Assembly (NCBI GenBank): GCA_050084515.1
Contig: CM114274.1
Span: 2,666,001 to 2,730,000 of the forward strand
Direction: 5' to 3'
Length of the DNA stretch: 64,000 bases
From: Blasia pusilla
Lineage: Eukaryota > Marchantiophyta > Marchantiopsida > Blasiales
Positions within the stretch are counted from its first letter, which is position 1; each line of letters starts with the position of its first letter. A program made the translations under genes and the position numbers. The notes under the pieces were generated by a model that was not told the origin of the DNA, searched no databases, and saw only the letters and a list, made by a program, of their open reading frames with translations. This document shows positions 1 through 11,822 of the stretch, in pieces.

Positions 1-425
1 ACTCACTACCAAGGCTAACTCCCCAACGCATAACAGGCTCAACTCAAAGAACTGATCGTTCTTTGAGGGCAAGCCACCTTATATCCTCCAACCTAAGAGC
101 GGGCCCTCTTGGGAAAGTCACCCCCAAGTGAGTAACCCCAACCCTATGTATGGAACCGCATCTCTACCAAGCCACTACGGTCCTACATAAGGAATGGCCT
201 CTACCAAAGACACCATACTCTACGACATAATCCGTATGGTCATGATGGTGTCGTGCGAATCCACATCGTCATACAACATACATCGACATACCATACGCAC
301 ATATATACATAACATAGACGAGAGTATCCACAAACGCAAGTGTACCACAACTCGCCCCCTAATGGCGGTTAGGTCCCTCTAACTCCCGAGGTAGCCCTAT
401 ACATCTACTACATGCTATACACCTT
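1..425. repeat. LTR-type repeat, copy A (cut by window edge)
   Basis: The first 250 bases match 14,334-14,568 almost base for base with a few small indels, in the same orientation. Copy B is interrupted at 14,569 by the chromovirus LTR; here the sequence continues uninterrupted to about 425 and therefore shows the pre-insertion state. The repeat probably belongs to the LTR or leader of the minus-strand PHD-type gypsy element lying between the two copies, but its ends cannot be defined because the left side is outside the window. No gene is visible; the short reading frame at 194-382 has no recognisable content. Confidence 0.6.
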
Positions 426-534
426 GTGTGCCCCTTCATGAGTGGCTCCCATGTGTGTTAGATACTTTTGGGACTCTAGTTAGGTGAGTAGAAGGAGCTA
501 GAACAACAATCTGCAATTTAAATGGGATCATTGG

Positions 535-960
535 TGCCATTCGGACCAAGATAGTGGCGACTCACATATCAAAGTTGGGACAGAAATTAGCTTCATTTGT
601 CCATGCTTACAACTCGGTGAGAAGAGCACCACAGGAAAAGTCCCTACTTCTTGGTGTATGGGCGTAACCCTCTCCGGTAGTAGAGTTGGAGTTGAAGACC
701 GATCATACTCTAGAAGGGCACTTCCAACCTGAAGGTGGCAAAGATAGCAGTGGATATGATTGATGCCCTAGAGGAGGAGAGAAAGGCAACATTAGAGAAG
801 TCCAAGGCCGTTCGACCAAAGGAAGATGAGGTTTGATAACCGAATACAACATGATCCAGTGAAGGAGGGGGACATGGTCTTTGATGTATGATAGTCGACC
901 CCAAAAGTTTCGGAAAGCTACACATTCGATTGTTTAGGCCTTATCACGTGAGGAGCGGGA
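535..960 (+). pseudogene. Ty3/gypsy integrase C-terminal remnant
   Basis: Plus-strand reading with several frame changes gives fragments typical of the end of plant gypsy integrases: AYNSVRRAP near 608, a KDxTLEGHFxPE-like stretch near 700, a coiled ALEEERKA segment near 765, and near 905-955 the words GKLHIRLFRPYHV, which resemble the GKL..RW.GP(Y/F).V box of the integrase C-terminal domain. Stops and frameshifts make it non-functional. The reading continues without a break into VRSGREVIITE at 949-981, and those bases are also the first copy of the adjacent minisatellite. The opposite-strand frame at 710-925 is a shadow. Confidence 0.6.
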
Positions 961-3900
961 GGGAAGTAATTATCACCGAGTGAGGCAAAGCAGGAGATCA
1001 GTGAGAGCGGTGAGGAGATCAGTGAGATCGGGTGAGGAGCAAAGCAGGGAAGTAATTATCGGTGAGGAGATAAGGTGAGATCAGTGAGGAGCAAAGCAGG
1101 GAAGTAATTATCAATTGAGGAGATAAGGTGAGATCGGGTGAGATCAGCGGTGAGGAGCAAGAGGAAGTAATTATCAAATCAGTGAGATCAGGTGAGGAAA
1201 GGGAAGTAATTAGCGGTGAGGAGATCGGTGAGGAGCAAGCAGGAAGTAATTATCACCGAGAGAGCAGTGAGATCAGTGAGATCGGGTGAGGAGTGAGGAG
1301 ATCAGTGAGATCAGTGAGGAGCAAAGAGGAAGTAATTATCACCGAGGAGATCAGGTGAGATCGGTGAGGAGCAAGCAGGGAAGTAATTATCACCGAGGAG
1401 ATCGGGTGAGATCAGTGAGGAGCAAGCAGGGAAGTAATTATCAACTCAGAGATCGGTGAGGAGCAAGAGGGAAGTAATTATCACCGAGGAGATCAGGTGA
1501 GAGTGAGGAGCAAAGAGGAAGAAATTATCACCGAGGAGCAAGCAGGGAGATCGGGTGAGATCAGTTGAGGAGGTGAGGAGATCAGTGAGATCGGTGAGGA
1601 GCAAGCAGGAAGTAATTATCACCGAGGAGATCAGGTGAGATCGGTGAGGAGCAGAGGAAGTAATTATCGGGTGAGGAGATCAGTGAGATCGGTGAGGAGC
1701 AAAGAGGAAGTAATTATCACCGAGAGAGCAGGAGGGAGATCAGGTGAGATCAGTGAGAGCAAAGAGGAAGTAATTATCACCGAGGAGATCAGGTGAGATC
1801 AGGTGAGGAGAGAAGAGGGAAGTAATTATCACCGAGGAGCAGGAAGGTGAGATCGTGAGGAGCAGTGTGAGATCAAGTGAGGAGCAGCAGGGAAGTAATT
1901 ATCACTTGAGGAGATCGGGTGAGATCAGGTGAGGAGAAGCAGGGAAGTAATTATCACCGAGGAGATCAGTGAGATCGTGAGTGAGGAGCAAGCAGGAAGT
2001 AATTATCGAGGAGATCGGTGAGATCAGGTGAGGAGCGGAGGAAGTAATTATCACCGAGGAGATCAGGTGAGATCGGTGAGTGAGGAGCAAAGAGGGAAGT
2101 AATTATCAACCGAGGAGATCAGTGGAGTGAGATGTGAGGAGAGAGGAAGTAATTAGCGGTGAGATCGGGTGAGGAGCAAAGCAGGGAAGTAATTATCACC
2201 GAGGAGAGCAGGGAGATCGAGGTGAGATCGGGTGAGAGCATTTGAGGAGATCACGTGAGATCAGTGAGGAGCAAGAGGGAAGTAATTATCAGTGAGGAGA
2301 TCAGGTGAGGAGCAAAGCAGGAAGTAATTATCACCGAGGAGATCAGGTGAGATCGGTGAGGAGCAAAGCAGGGAAGTAATTATCAACCGAGGAGATCAGG
2401 TGAGATCGGGTGAGATCAGGTGAGGAGCAAAGCAGGAAGTAATTATCGGTGAGGAGATCAGGTGAGGAGCAAAGAGGAAGTAATTATCAGGTGAGGAGCA
2501 GGGAGATCAGTGAGATCGGTGAGGTGAGAGTAACAGGAGATCAGTGAGATCGGGTGAGGAGCAAAGGGAAGTAATTATCGCCTAAGGAGATCGGTGAGAT
2601 CGGTGAGGAGCAAAGAGGGAAGTAATTATCACCGAGGAGATCAGGTGAGATCAGGTGAGGAGCAAGAGGGAAGTAATTATCACCGAGGAGATCGGGTGAG
2701 ATCGGTGAGGAGCGGCAGGAAGTAATTATCAACTAAGGAGATCAGGTGAGATCGGGTGAGATCGGTGAGGAGAAGCAGGAAGTAATTATCACCGAGGAGA
2801 GGGAAGTAATTATCACCGAGAGCAAGCAGGGAGACAGGTGAGATCGGTGAGGAGCAACTGAGGAGATCAGTGAGGAGCAAAGAGGGGAAGATCGTGAGGA
2901 GATCGGGTGAGATCGGGTGAGGAGCAAAGGGAAGTAATTATCGGTGAGGAGCAGCAGGAAGATCAGGTGAGATCGGTGAGGAGATGAGGAGGTGAGGAGC
3001 AAAGCAGGAAGTAATTATCACTTGAGGAGATCGGGTGAGATCGGGTGAGGAGCAAGCGGGAAGTAATTATCACCGAGGAGATCGGTGAGATCAGTGAGGA
3101 GCAAAGCAGGAAGTAATTATCACCGAGGAGATCTGGTGAGATCGTGTGAGGAGCAAAGACGGAAGTAATTATCAACCGAGGAGATTAGGTGAGATCACGT
3201 GAGATCACGTGAGGAGCAAAGCAGGGAAGTAATTAGTGAGGAGCACAGGAGATCGGGTGAGATCAGGGTGAGGAGCAGAGGGAAGTAATTATCACCGAGG
3301 AGATGTGAGGAGCAAGCAGGGAAGTAATTATCACCGAGGAGATCAGGTGAGATCGGGTGAGGAGCAAAGCAGGGAAGTAATTAGCGGTGTGAGAGATCAG
3401 GTGAGGTGAGGAGCAAGAGGAAGTAATTATCAACCGAGGAGATCGTGAGAGCAAGAGGAAGTAATTAGAGCGGTGAGGAGATCAGTGAGATCGTGTGAGG
3501 AGCAAAGAGGAAGTAATTATCACCGAGGAGCGGGAGGGAGATCGGGTGAGATCGGTGAGGAGCAAGCAGGAAGTAATTATCACCGAGGAGATCAGTGTGA
3601 GATCAGTGAGGAGCAACAGGAAGTAATTATCACCGAGGAGATCGGGTGAGATCAGATGAGGAGAAGCAGGAAGTAATTATCAACTAAGGAGATCGGGTGA
3701 GATCAGGTGAGGAGCAAGAGCGGGAAGTAATTATCAATCTGAGGAGATCGGGTGAGATCGGTGAGAGCAAGCCAGGAAGTAATTAGTGTGAGGAGATCAG
3801 GTGAGATCAGGTGAGGAGCAAAGCAGGAAGTAATTATCACCGAGCAGGAGGAGATGAGGTGAGATCAAGGTGAGGAGTGAGGAGATCAGTGAGGAGCAAA

Positions 3901-5340
3901 GCAGGAAGTAATTATCACCGAGGAGATCGAGGTGAGATCGGGTGAGGAGCAACAGGAAGTAATTATCACCGAGGAGATCGGTGAGATCGGTGAGGAGCAA
4001 AGCAGGAAGTAATTATCAACTAAGGAGATCAGGTGAGATCAGGTGAGGAGCAGCAGGGAAGTAATTATCAACCGAGAGAGGTGAGATCAGGTGAGAGCAA
4101 AGCAGGGAAGTAATTATCGGTGAGAGATCAGGTGAGATCGGTGAGGAGCAAGCAGGGAAGTAATTATCACTGAGGAGCAGGAGATCGTGAGGAGATCGAG
4201 TGAGATCGGGTGAGGAGCAAAGCAGGAAGTAATTATCACCGAGGAGATCAGGTGAGAGGAGCAACAGGGAAGTAATTATCGGTGAGGAGATCAGGTGAAG
4301 TGAGGAGCAAAGAGGAAGTAATTATCAACGAGAGATCAGGTGAGATCGGGTGAGATCAGGTGAGGAGCAAGCAGGGAAGTAATTAGGTGAGGAGATCGGT
4401 GAGATCATGAGGAGAGCAGAGGAAGTAATTATCGGTGAGAGCAGTGAGGGAGATCAGGTGAGGAGCAAGAGGAAGTAATTATCACCGAGGAGAGTTCAGG
4501 GGAGAGTGAGAGGTCATGTGAGATCGGTGAGGAGCAAAGCAGGAAGTAATTATCAACCGAGGAGATCGGGTGAGATCAGGTGAGAGCAAAGAGGGAAGTA
4601 ATTATCAACCGAGGAGATCGGGTGAGATCGGTGAGATCGGTGAGTGAGGAGCAAGTGAGGGAAGTAATTATCACCGAGGAGCAGCAGGGAGATCAGTGAG
4701 ATCGGGTGAGGATGAGGAGATCAGGTGAGGAGGAGCAGGAAGTAATTATCAACCGAGGAGATCAGGTGAGAGTGTGAGGAGCAGGGAAGTAATTATCACC
4801 GAGGAGATCGAGGTGAGATCAGTGAGGAGAAGCAGGAAGTAATTATCACCGAGGAGATCGGTGAGATCATGAGGTGAGGAGCAAAGAGGAAGTAATTATC
4901 GGTGAGGAGATCGAGGTGAGATCGGTGAGGAGCAAAGCAGGGAAGTAATTATCAAGTGAGGAGATCAGGTGAGATCGGTGAGAGGAGAGAGCAGGGAAGT
5001 AATTATGAGGAGGTGAGGAGCAAAGCAGGGAAGTAATTATCGGTGAGGAGCGGGGAGGGAGATCAGGTGAGATCAGGTGAGGAGCAGCAGGGAAGTAATT
5101 ATCAGCTGAGGAGATCAGGTGAGATCAGGTGAGGAGCAGCAGGGAAGTAATTATCAGCTGAGGAGATCAGGTGAGATCAGGTGAGGAGCAGCAGGGAAGT
5201 AATTATCAACTGAGGAGATCAGGTGAGATCAGGTGAGATCAGGTGAGGAGCAGCAGGGAAGTAATTATCGGTGAGGAGCGGTGGGAGATCAGTGAGATCA
5301 GGTGAGGAGCGACTTAGGAGATCAGGTGAGATCGGTGAGG
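949..5340. repeat. GA-rich minisatellite, about 78 units of roughly 50-55 bp
   Basis: A continuous 4.4 kb tandem array. Each unit has a near-invariant core aagtaattatc followed by accgaggagatc, then one or more 10-bp sub-repeats of type gtgagatcrg, then gtgaggagcaaagcaggg. By eye about 78 cores occur. Unit length varies because the 10-bp sub-repeat count and short deletions vary; some cores read aattagcggtg instead of aattatcacc. The last part (5,100-5,220) is the most homogeneous, with near-identical 52-bp units. The plus strand is strongly purine-rich. Minus-strand reading frames of 60-90 residues inside it repeat the words DNYF and LLTRSH and are artefacts of the array. The left edge coincides with the end of a gypsy integrase remnant. 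Confidence 0.95.
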
Positions 5341-6690
5341 AGCACCCAAGGGAATCTCGAACCGGCTTGAGAAGAAGCAAGCTTGGGAAATGCTAGTGAG
5401 AACAGGTTGAAGTAGATGGGGTCGAAATTTCAGGCAGTAGATGCCTTGGAGTAGATGCTTAGGGGAGGTAGATTTTTAGGAAGGTAGGAACCCGAGGAAT
5501 ACCAGAGAAGCTCAAGGAAGAAGAGGGCTCTCAACTTCACTTATAAATACTCGGTGGGTTTGCTTGAAGGGGCATAGACATCTTTGTTGGCTAGTAGACA
5601 CTCGATCTCTTGAGCCAAGGTAACCAAAGACAGCTGATTTTGTGCTCCTGTGTGTCTAGGTAGTGTGTAGTGTGCTTGAAGGGGTGAGACTAAGAAGGTC
5701 TCTCATGTACTCTATGATTTTGTGATACACATGAGGTAGCCCTGTGAAATGAGTTCACACCATTGCCTTGTATCCGAGTATGTGCATGATTGAGTGATGA
5801 GTTGGGGAGGGCTTGATGAAGGGAGATTCTTGGAGATGATTCAACTAATCATTCAAAAGTGCAGGAAAGGACAAGAGGATCTACCAAGAGAGGGGAGGCA
5901 AGCTTGGGTTCCAAGATTGTGCTCCACCAAGGTGTGCTTGGAAAGCTTAACATTGCTCGCCCACCTAAGCTTGGCCTTTGACACCAATCACATGATTACT
6001 TCCACGGTGTGACAACTTGGACTTCAGTGTCGGTAAGTGATAAGAGTTAGTGAGTGCAGAGAGAGAGAGGGTCATGCTTGAGCTCCCCAGAGGTAGAAGA
6101 CCATGGGCTCACTGTTAAGTCTCCTACTACCGAACAAGAAGGGAGGATAGCAGATCAGCAAGGTACGAGGAGAAGAAGAAGGTGATTGCACTACGATCGG
6201 TTAGGAGTCGGGTGTACTTTAGAGGATGCCTTGGTACATTCAACTAGTCCAAGGCAAACACATTGGAGGACCTTATCTTTGCCGTGGTCATCCTTTTTTG
6301 TGAATTCTAAGTAGAGTGTGCTTGTTGGGTTCCTTTGGCCACTCCACTCAAAGCACTCAAGAGAAAGGAAGGAGTTTTGGTTAGTAGGGTGAGGATAGGA
6401 TTGTGATCTGAAGTGGAGAGAGTTCCCCAGCCTCTTAAGGTAAAGAGGTGGGGTTCTGATGAGTTAAGGAGTATATCTTGCAGATCTGATCTTCCGATCC
6501 GGCCCTAAGCTCTTACATGGGACCGAATCGGTGGAACTAGCAATGATTTCACCTAGGTTGTGTCTTTGGCCATGTATTACCAGTGAGACACACCTTCTTG
6601 GGTGCCCGAATCGAAGGCCGGGTGCTAGGTTGCCCCATCGTTAGTCGACATCCGTAATCCATATCATGCAAGGATCAAGTCATCTACCTC
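5341..6690 (+). other. Non-coding flank of the minisatellite, possibly LTR-derived
   Basis: No gene is recognisable. The stretch right of the array has a purine-rich run near 5,459-5,469, a TATA-like box at 5,542-5,549 and no long open frame beyond 72 codons. Its position downstream of a plus-strand integrase remnant suggests the 3' LTR or 3' flank of that element, but no second copy exists in the window to define ends. This is an inference only. Confidence 0.3.
5542..5549 (+). promoter_or_regulatory. TATA-like box in putative LTR
   Basis: TATAAATA in a locally GC-balanced context, downstream of the array. It would suit an LTR promoter on the plus strand, but transcription cannot be shown from sequence. 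Confidence 0.3.
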
Positions 6691-6692
6691 TC

Positions 6693-6983
6693 CTAAGTAC
6701 ATTGAGGACAAACCCACCTTCCAATAGGAACAACATCCAAACGTGGAGTCAAACACATCATGTGCCAACCCCTAGAACACCGATCACACACCAACATACG
6801 GGCTGCGTTGTGCAGACCACACAACATGCACCTCAAGCTAGCACGTATCATGGCTAAGCTTGGGTCAATAGTACCATCCACATTTGGAAGATGACATGGC
6901 GCACAATTACGCACATGATCCTTCCAAACAACTCCATCACGACCCTCCAACATGAGAACTCCAGAAGCTAACACCTCACGCAC
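6693..6983 (-). pseudogene. PHD finger at the C-terminus of a gypsy polyprotein
   Basis: The 96-codon minus-strand frame ends with a complete C4HC3 PHD zinc finger. The ligands are C52, C55, C66, C69, H74, C77, C92 and C95 (bases about 6,830-6,699), with spacing C-X2-C-X10-C-X2-C-X4-H-X2-C-X14-C-X2-C. The family-typical tryptophan precedes the last pair (RWVCPQC), and WH occurs at residues 73-74. Upstream in the frame, REVLASGVLMLEGRDG and KDHVRNCAPCHLPN look like the usual integrase tail, so the finger is the end of the pol product. The stop codon follows Thr96. It is joined to the integrase by a frameshift near 6,975. PHD fingers commonly read the histone H3 tail; here it could direct integration, which is inference. 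Confidence 0.85.
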
Positions 6984-7005
6984 TCGTAAAATAGTGTGGC
7001 TGCCG

Positions 7006-8106
7006 TCACATCCAACGTTGTCGGGGCAATCTCATCGCAAATAGACATAGTCCCCACATGGAACCTACAAATCGATGGTCGATAACCTCCACCACGAATG
7101 GTTGCATACCGCAACGTATCCCTGTGTTGAGCAATGGCAAGATTCTCAAAGGTCGTTGGCATAACTCTCCGAAAGAGCTCCGCCCCGAGAACACACCCTC
7201 ATCCACATCTCTCGGGTCATCAAGGTTCACCACCTCACTAGACTCCCGACAATTGCTGCTTTGGCAAGTCCGGATCTCGGCCGTATAACTTGTAAAATAA
7301 GGTGAGAAGGAAGCCAAGGATGCTTGGCGATCGAACCTATACCCCATGGCTTACCATGGCAATCGAATATCCGAGTCTCCAAGATGCCCTTCAGAGGCCA
7401 TACTTGCGCAATGCCTTCTTCACCGCCTGAACCACATGCTCAGCCAAACCATCCGCCTCTAGATGATCTCAAACGTGGTCCGATGATCAATCAACGCCTT
7501 GTCACACAAGACCGAAACTCACCTGAAACTCAGACCTGGTCGGTCAAGACTTCAGGTGGTGCACCAAAATGACTAAGCACTCTATCCGAAACGATACGCC
7601 GTTCCTCACTTGCCTTGTCCGGTAATGCCACCAACTCAATCCACTTGGAGAAGTGCTCCACCATCACCAACACATATCGATGATGTAAATACGAGTCCAA
7701 CGGTAACGGTCCCGCAAAGTCCACACTCCAACGGTAACCCAATCCCATAATAGGCAAGGGGTGTAATTGTGGTGTAGGGGCATTAAATGATGCCCTCACC
7801 CGGTCACAAACCATACAACGTGAGACCAAGCTGCTGCACTGAGTATGCATGCCACGCCACCAATATCGCCAAGGAGTAAGTTATACGACGCTTTACCCCA
7901 AAATGTCCCAACTCCTCATGGGCATGTCGCACAATGCGCTCTCTCTGAGCCAAATGTGGCACTACTCGTACTCTACCATCCTCCCACACGCGGAGAATAT
8001 GTGTTCCCTCCAATCGATACCTCTTAGCACGTTGAAGAACACGGTCTCGCTCTTGGCACTCACTATGCCTGGCACCCTCTTTGGTCCGTAGGAACTCCAA
8101 CACCAA
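7006..8106 (-). pseudogene. Integrase (zinc-binding domain plus DDE core) of the PHD gypsy element
   Basis: The zinc-binding H2C2 domain is seen as HAHEELGHFGVKR near 7,985-7,945 and SRCMVCDRV near 7,815-7,790. The catalytic core starts RWSVDFAGPLPL (first Asp) near 7,733, followed by MVEHFSKWIELVALPDKAS, then EVLTDQV near 7,550 (second Asp) and EADGLAEHVVQAVKKALRKYGL near 7,475-7,415, where the glutamate of GLAE is the expected third catalytic residue. The tail near 7,350-7,240 reads YRFDRQASLASFSPYF. Stops and shifts occur near 7,520 and 7,400. Integrase inserts the cDNA into chromatin; this copy is broken. Confidence 0.8.
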
Positions 8107-8389
8107 CGCATCATCATGAATATCACGTTGATCCGCACCACCATCTCCAACCTTAGGATCAAGGTGGCCATCTACCCCCTCGACTAGAGTAAGATATCAT
8201 GTGGTCCTCCATACTAGAGTCCATCCCTAACCAACATAAAAGGCGGATGCATGCCAACCTGGCACCATCTCCTCATCAACCTCGCCATGCCATCTAGCCC
8301 CGATTGTATCCTCTTGGCTAGTACATGGGTTCCTACTCAACCCATCAAAGCATCAAGGTTGGCAACCAGGTCTATGTACCACCTAGAAG

Positions 8390-8659
8390 TCATACTCTGT
8401 AAGATAAGAGCCCACCATGCAAGCTTCCTGTAAGCTTGTCCGACTCCATCAACCACTTGAGCGGGGTGATCGAGTAACAAGGGTAAAGCTGTGTGCCAAA
8501 CAAGTAACACCTAAAGTGTGCCACAACCCACACTCTTGCCAAGCACTCTCCCTCATATGAACTATAGCGACTCGCTACATTATTCGAACGACTTGCATAG
8601 GCCACCACAAACTCCATGTGCTCATCATCATGTTGTGTCAACACCGCTCCAAGTCCCAA
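8390..8659 (-). pseudogene. RNase H domain of the PHD gypsy element
   Basis: The frame starts MGLGAVLTQHDDEHMEFVV and continues with AYASRSNN, YSSYEGECLARVW and PLKWLMESDKLTG. This is the RNase H fold usually following RT in gypsy elements: the GLGAVLxQ strand, a YSxxExECLA helix carrying a catalytic glutamate, and a T/SDHxPLKWL strand. Here the TDH catalytic word is changed to SIT, so an acidic residue is lost. Confidence 0.75.
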
Positions 8660-9035
8660 CCTACTCCAATCGGTGTGTAATCGAAATGGGCGCCCTCGAT
8701 AGGTCTCCTCAAGATAGGCGCCGCCACCAACTCGGGCCTTAAGCTACACAAAAGCTCTCTCTGATCATCTCCCAGTGCCACTCTTGATCTGATTTCAGCA
8801 ATTGATTCAAAGGCTTTGCCATAGCACTAAATCCCTTCACATACCTCCGATAGTAGTTCGCCAATCCCATGAATGCTCGAACTCTACTCACATCTATCGG
8901 ACGCGGAATAAGTGCAATAGCCTCCACCTTTGCTTGTGAACTCCCAAACCACCCGGATAGATCACATGACCCAAGTACTCAACATCCTCATGGAAGAACT
9001 TACACTTTCTGGATGCAAACGTAGACCATGAGCTT

Positions 9036-9648
9036 TCAACCGCTCAAACACCATCTGCAAATGTATCGATGCTCCTCCACCGTGTTTTTGAACACCAAGA
9101 TATCATCAATGTAACACCGAACAAAATCCAACCCTGCTAGGATCTCGTCCATCACTCTTTGAAACTCGGCAAGTGCATTCTTCAACCCAAAGGGTAAGAA
9201 TTTCCACTGGTACAAACAATCCTTGCCATGAGAGTTGACACCCCAAAATCTTTGTCTTGGCCTTGTCACTCTCCGAATCGGCAATTGATGGTATCTGCCA
9301 AGATCCAAAGTACTGAAAATCTTTTCTGTCCCACCACATCAAAGATCTCTCGGTGTAGGCATGGCATACCTATCGGCCTTGGTCGCCGATTGATAGGACG
9401 GTAATCTCCACATATCCGCCTATCCGTGTAGTTGCCATGCATATCCTTTTTAGCGAGCATGACAAAGTGGGCGATGCATACTCTCCATGCGACAACTCCA
9501 CTAATCCGGCCTCCAAAAGATCCAACGTCCTACTCTGAATCAAGTCCCTCTCCATATCACTATATCGGTAGGGACGACGGAAGATTGGCGTATCACTAGC
9601 CAAATCAATCCGTATACCGGGTCCAACCAGAGAACCCAACTCCTTCAT
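9036..9648 (-). pseudogene. Reverse transcriptase of the PHD gypsy element
   Basis: Overlapping minus-strand frames carry RT blocks in order: PIFRRPYRYSDMERD near 9,590, a GEYASPT word near 9,485, the RICGDYRPINRR box near 9,415, FLPFGLKNALAEFQRVMDE near 9,200, and the catalytic word CYIDDILVF near 9,115-9,090 with both aspartates present. The normal LDL-type aspartate block sits in a shifted frame near 9,300. At least three frameshifts separate the blocks. It would copy element RNA to DNA if intact; as read it is inactive. Confidence 0.85.
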
Positions 9649-11577
9649 GCTAAAGGCAAAACAACTCCTATAAGCACGTAGGAACCGTGTCAGCGTCGTT
9701 TCTCACCTCCCGTAAGCTTGGGCCCAAGTAATGGCTCCCAAGTCTCCTCCATTGGCACACTAGAGGGAGAGGGCGATGCCATTGGTCGCTACATAACCCC
9801 CTCACAAGATGGTACACCCTTAGCTACACCATCATCCGAGCAAATAACTCCTCCACCAAAGATGAGCAACAAACTCCACATGCCCACCATTACATCCCAT
9901 CTACCCAAGGATGCAAAATACTACTCTCCTCGCCTGACCGATGCCTCTATTGTCCCGGTAGCCATCGAGCTCATTACAAGGGGTGAAAGACCCCTGAGAC
10001 ATAGTCCGAAGTCGATTTGCTCCGCCATACCAAGACTCAAAATCCAAGTCAAACAATTTAGGTCCATGGCTGACCCAACACATGACGTCGTGAAGCCTCG
10101 AAATAGAAGCAACCATTTGTCACACCGAGCAAATCCCATCGCGACGCTCTCTCTCATCAGCGTTAGGCTCCACCAATGTCGCACATGAGAATCCCATACA
10201 AGCCCGGACCACCTTTCCTATAGGCATGTGACGAGGAAAACTCACAAATATGGGTAGTGCCATCCTAGGTCAGCCCACACGGTTCACTGCTTGCCATGGG
10301 TGACCGATCAATAACCCTCACCACTTGGGAAAGTCGCCCTGTATCCAAGATACTATCCACTGTAAGGCGAGGATCCCGCTGCACTGCATCATATGCTCGA
10401 CGTAGAACCTCCCTAGGCAACAAGTTTGTCCACCACAAGCGTGGGCGATGTGCACGCTGAGCCAACTTCATGGCTGCATCCAACAACACCGCTGGTCCAA
10501 TCCAAGAGCGCACCTCATGAACACTCGCCATCATCCGGGTCCGAGTGTCACCCAACAATGGAACATTCTCCAGAATGTAAGCTAGAGCACGTGCCTGATT
10601 AACCTGAAGATGTCATAACACCCGTAACATCTCCCAAAACAATCGAGACCTAGGGTCATGTAATCCCTCATCACGACCAGCACGTGTATGACCCTGACAT
10701 GGCCATGGTTTGAATCTGGAATGGGCAAGGCTCAAGCTCTGACCTCCGAATACCCAAACCAATACATGCCGCTTTCCCAACATCAAGGTTGGGCACCGTG
10801 AGTCTAACAAGACTCTATCGGTCTATACACTGTCTGTAGGACTCACCAATCGGAAGATCCCACTCGGTTGTCCAACATACATACACCAGGTGTAAGCCTC
10901 TCACGATCAATGGTGGCCGGGTGGTAATGCATCCATCTTCGCCGCCGCCGCCAAGTAGCACCGGTACTCAATGCTACTCGACATAGACGGTCGCTCCACC
11001 GCAACACCCTCATCCACCTCAACACGTGTAGCAAGAACATCCCCACGTTCACACAACGTGGTCGCGAATCAAATACAAGAGCTAAGTCAACTCCTAAAGC
11101 CATCGGTTCCGTGGCGAAAACAATGGGGATCCCAACACCGAAGTTGCCATCCGCAATCGCATTGATCTTTCGCATCCGTGTCTACTACACCGATGTAGAT
11201 GCCTCGGTCCCCACTGTCGGCTCAATAGGATGCGAGGGAACCATGGATGGAGTCCTAAGCACCTCAGACAACAAGAATGACTGGGAAGCCTAGCACGCCT
11301 CCCGGCCTCACCCCTCTGTGGGTCCAACTCACAAAGAGCACCACGTGGCCGTGACGCTCGAGTGGCTCCTCTCTAGAATCGTGATGCCTCAACTTGTCTT
11401 TGCACTCGCCATGTAAGAGAGATCATCCCCTCCATAAGAGGTGGAAGCCCTGCTCTCGAACCTGATCTATCTTTGGATACCGACCATAGTAGCCAAACTG
11501 CTCCAATCTGCTCAATCTCGGCGACCATGGCGACTGTCGTAGTGGTAGGGGTAGCCACCGTAGGCTCTCCAACCACC

Positions 11578-11822
11578 GGTCCACCTCTACTACCCCTACC
11601 ACCTCTACCACCTCGGCCTCTTGGAGCTACTCCACCACGGCCACGGCTGATCTCAACGGATGAAGATCAAAGCAACGCTCTCGAGGATGACCTAGTCTCC
11701 GCAATGATCACACTGAGTTGGGGCCGACCGAGGCCCATCCTCCAAAGTCCGTCTCCCATCCTCTTGGGGACAAAACTTCCTAACATGATCACCTCCACAT
11801 GTCCAACATGATCGCCCTGCTG
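11578..11822 (-). pseudogene. Tandem CCHC zinc knuckles and RGG box (gag C-terminus)
   Basis: On the minus strand at about 11,822-11,780 the words CWTCGGDHVRKFC form a zinc knuckle that is one residue shorter than the canonical C-X2-C-X4-H-X4-C. At about 11,716-11,673 a second knuckle reads CDHCG then LGHPRERCFDLHP across a small frameshift. At about 11,650-11,578 an RGG-rich stretch follows (SRGRGGVAPRGRGGRGG, then RGSRGG). Zinc knuckles bind genomic RNA in retroelement nucleocapsids, and RGG boxes also bind RNA. The region lies between the gag-like frame and RT, as expected. Confidence 0.6.

Noticed and set aside
1902-4264. Ten minus-strand frames encoding DNYF/LLTRSH repeats
   Set aside because: They are produced by the tandem array, change frame with every unit indel and have no independent coding features.
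949-5340. CRISPR-like array
   Set aside because: There are no unique spacers; the intervals between cores are themselves repetitive, and the DNA is from a plant nucleus.
10265-10558. Aspartic protease of the PHD gypsy element (DTG in ILDTGRLSQVV)
   Set aside because: The surrounding residues do not fit the retropepsin pattern, so the DTG alone is not enough.
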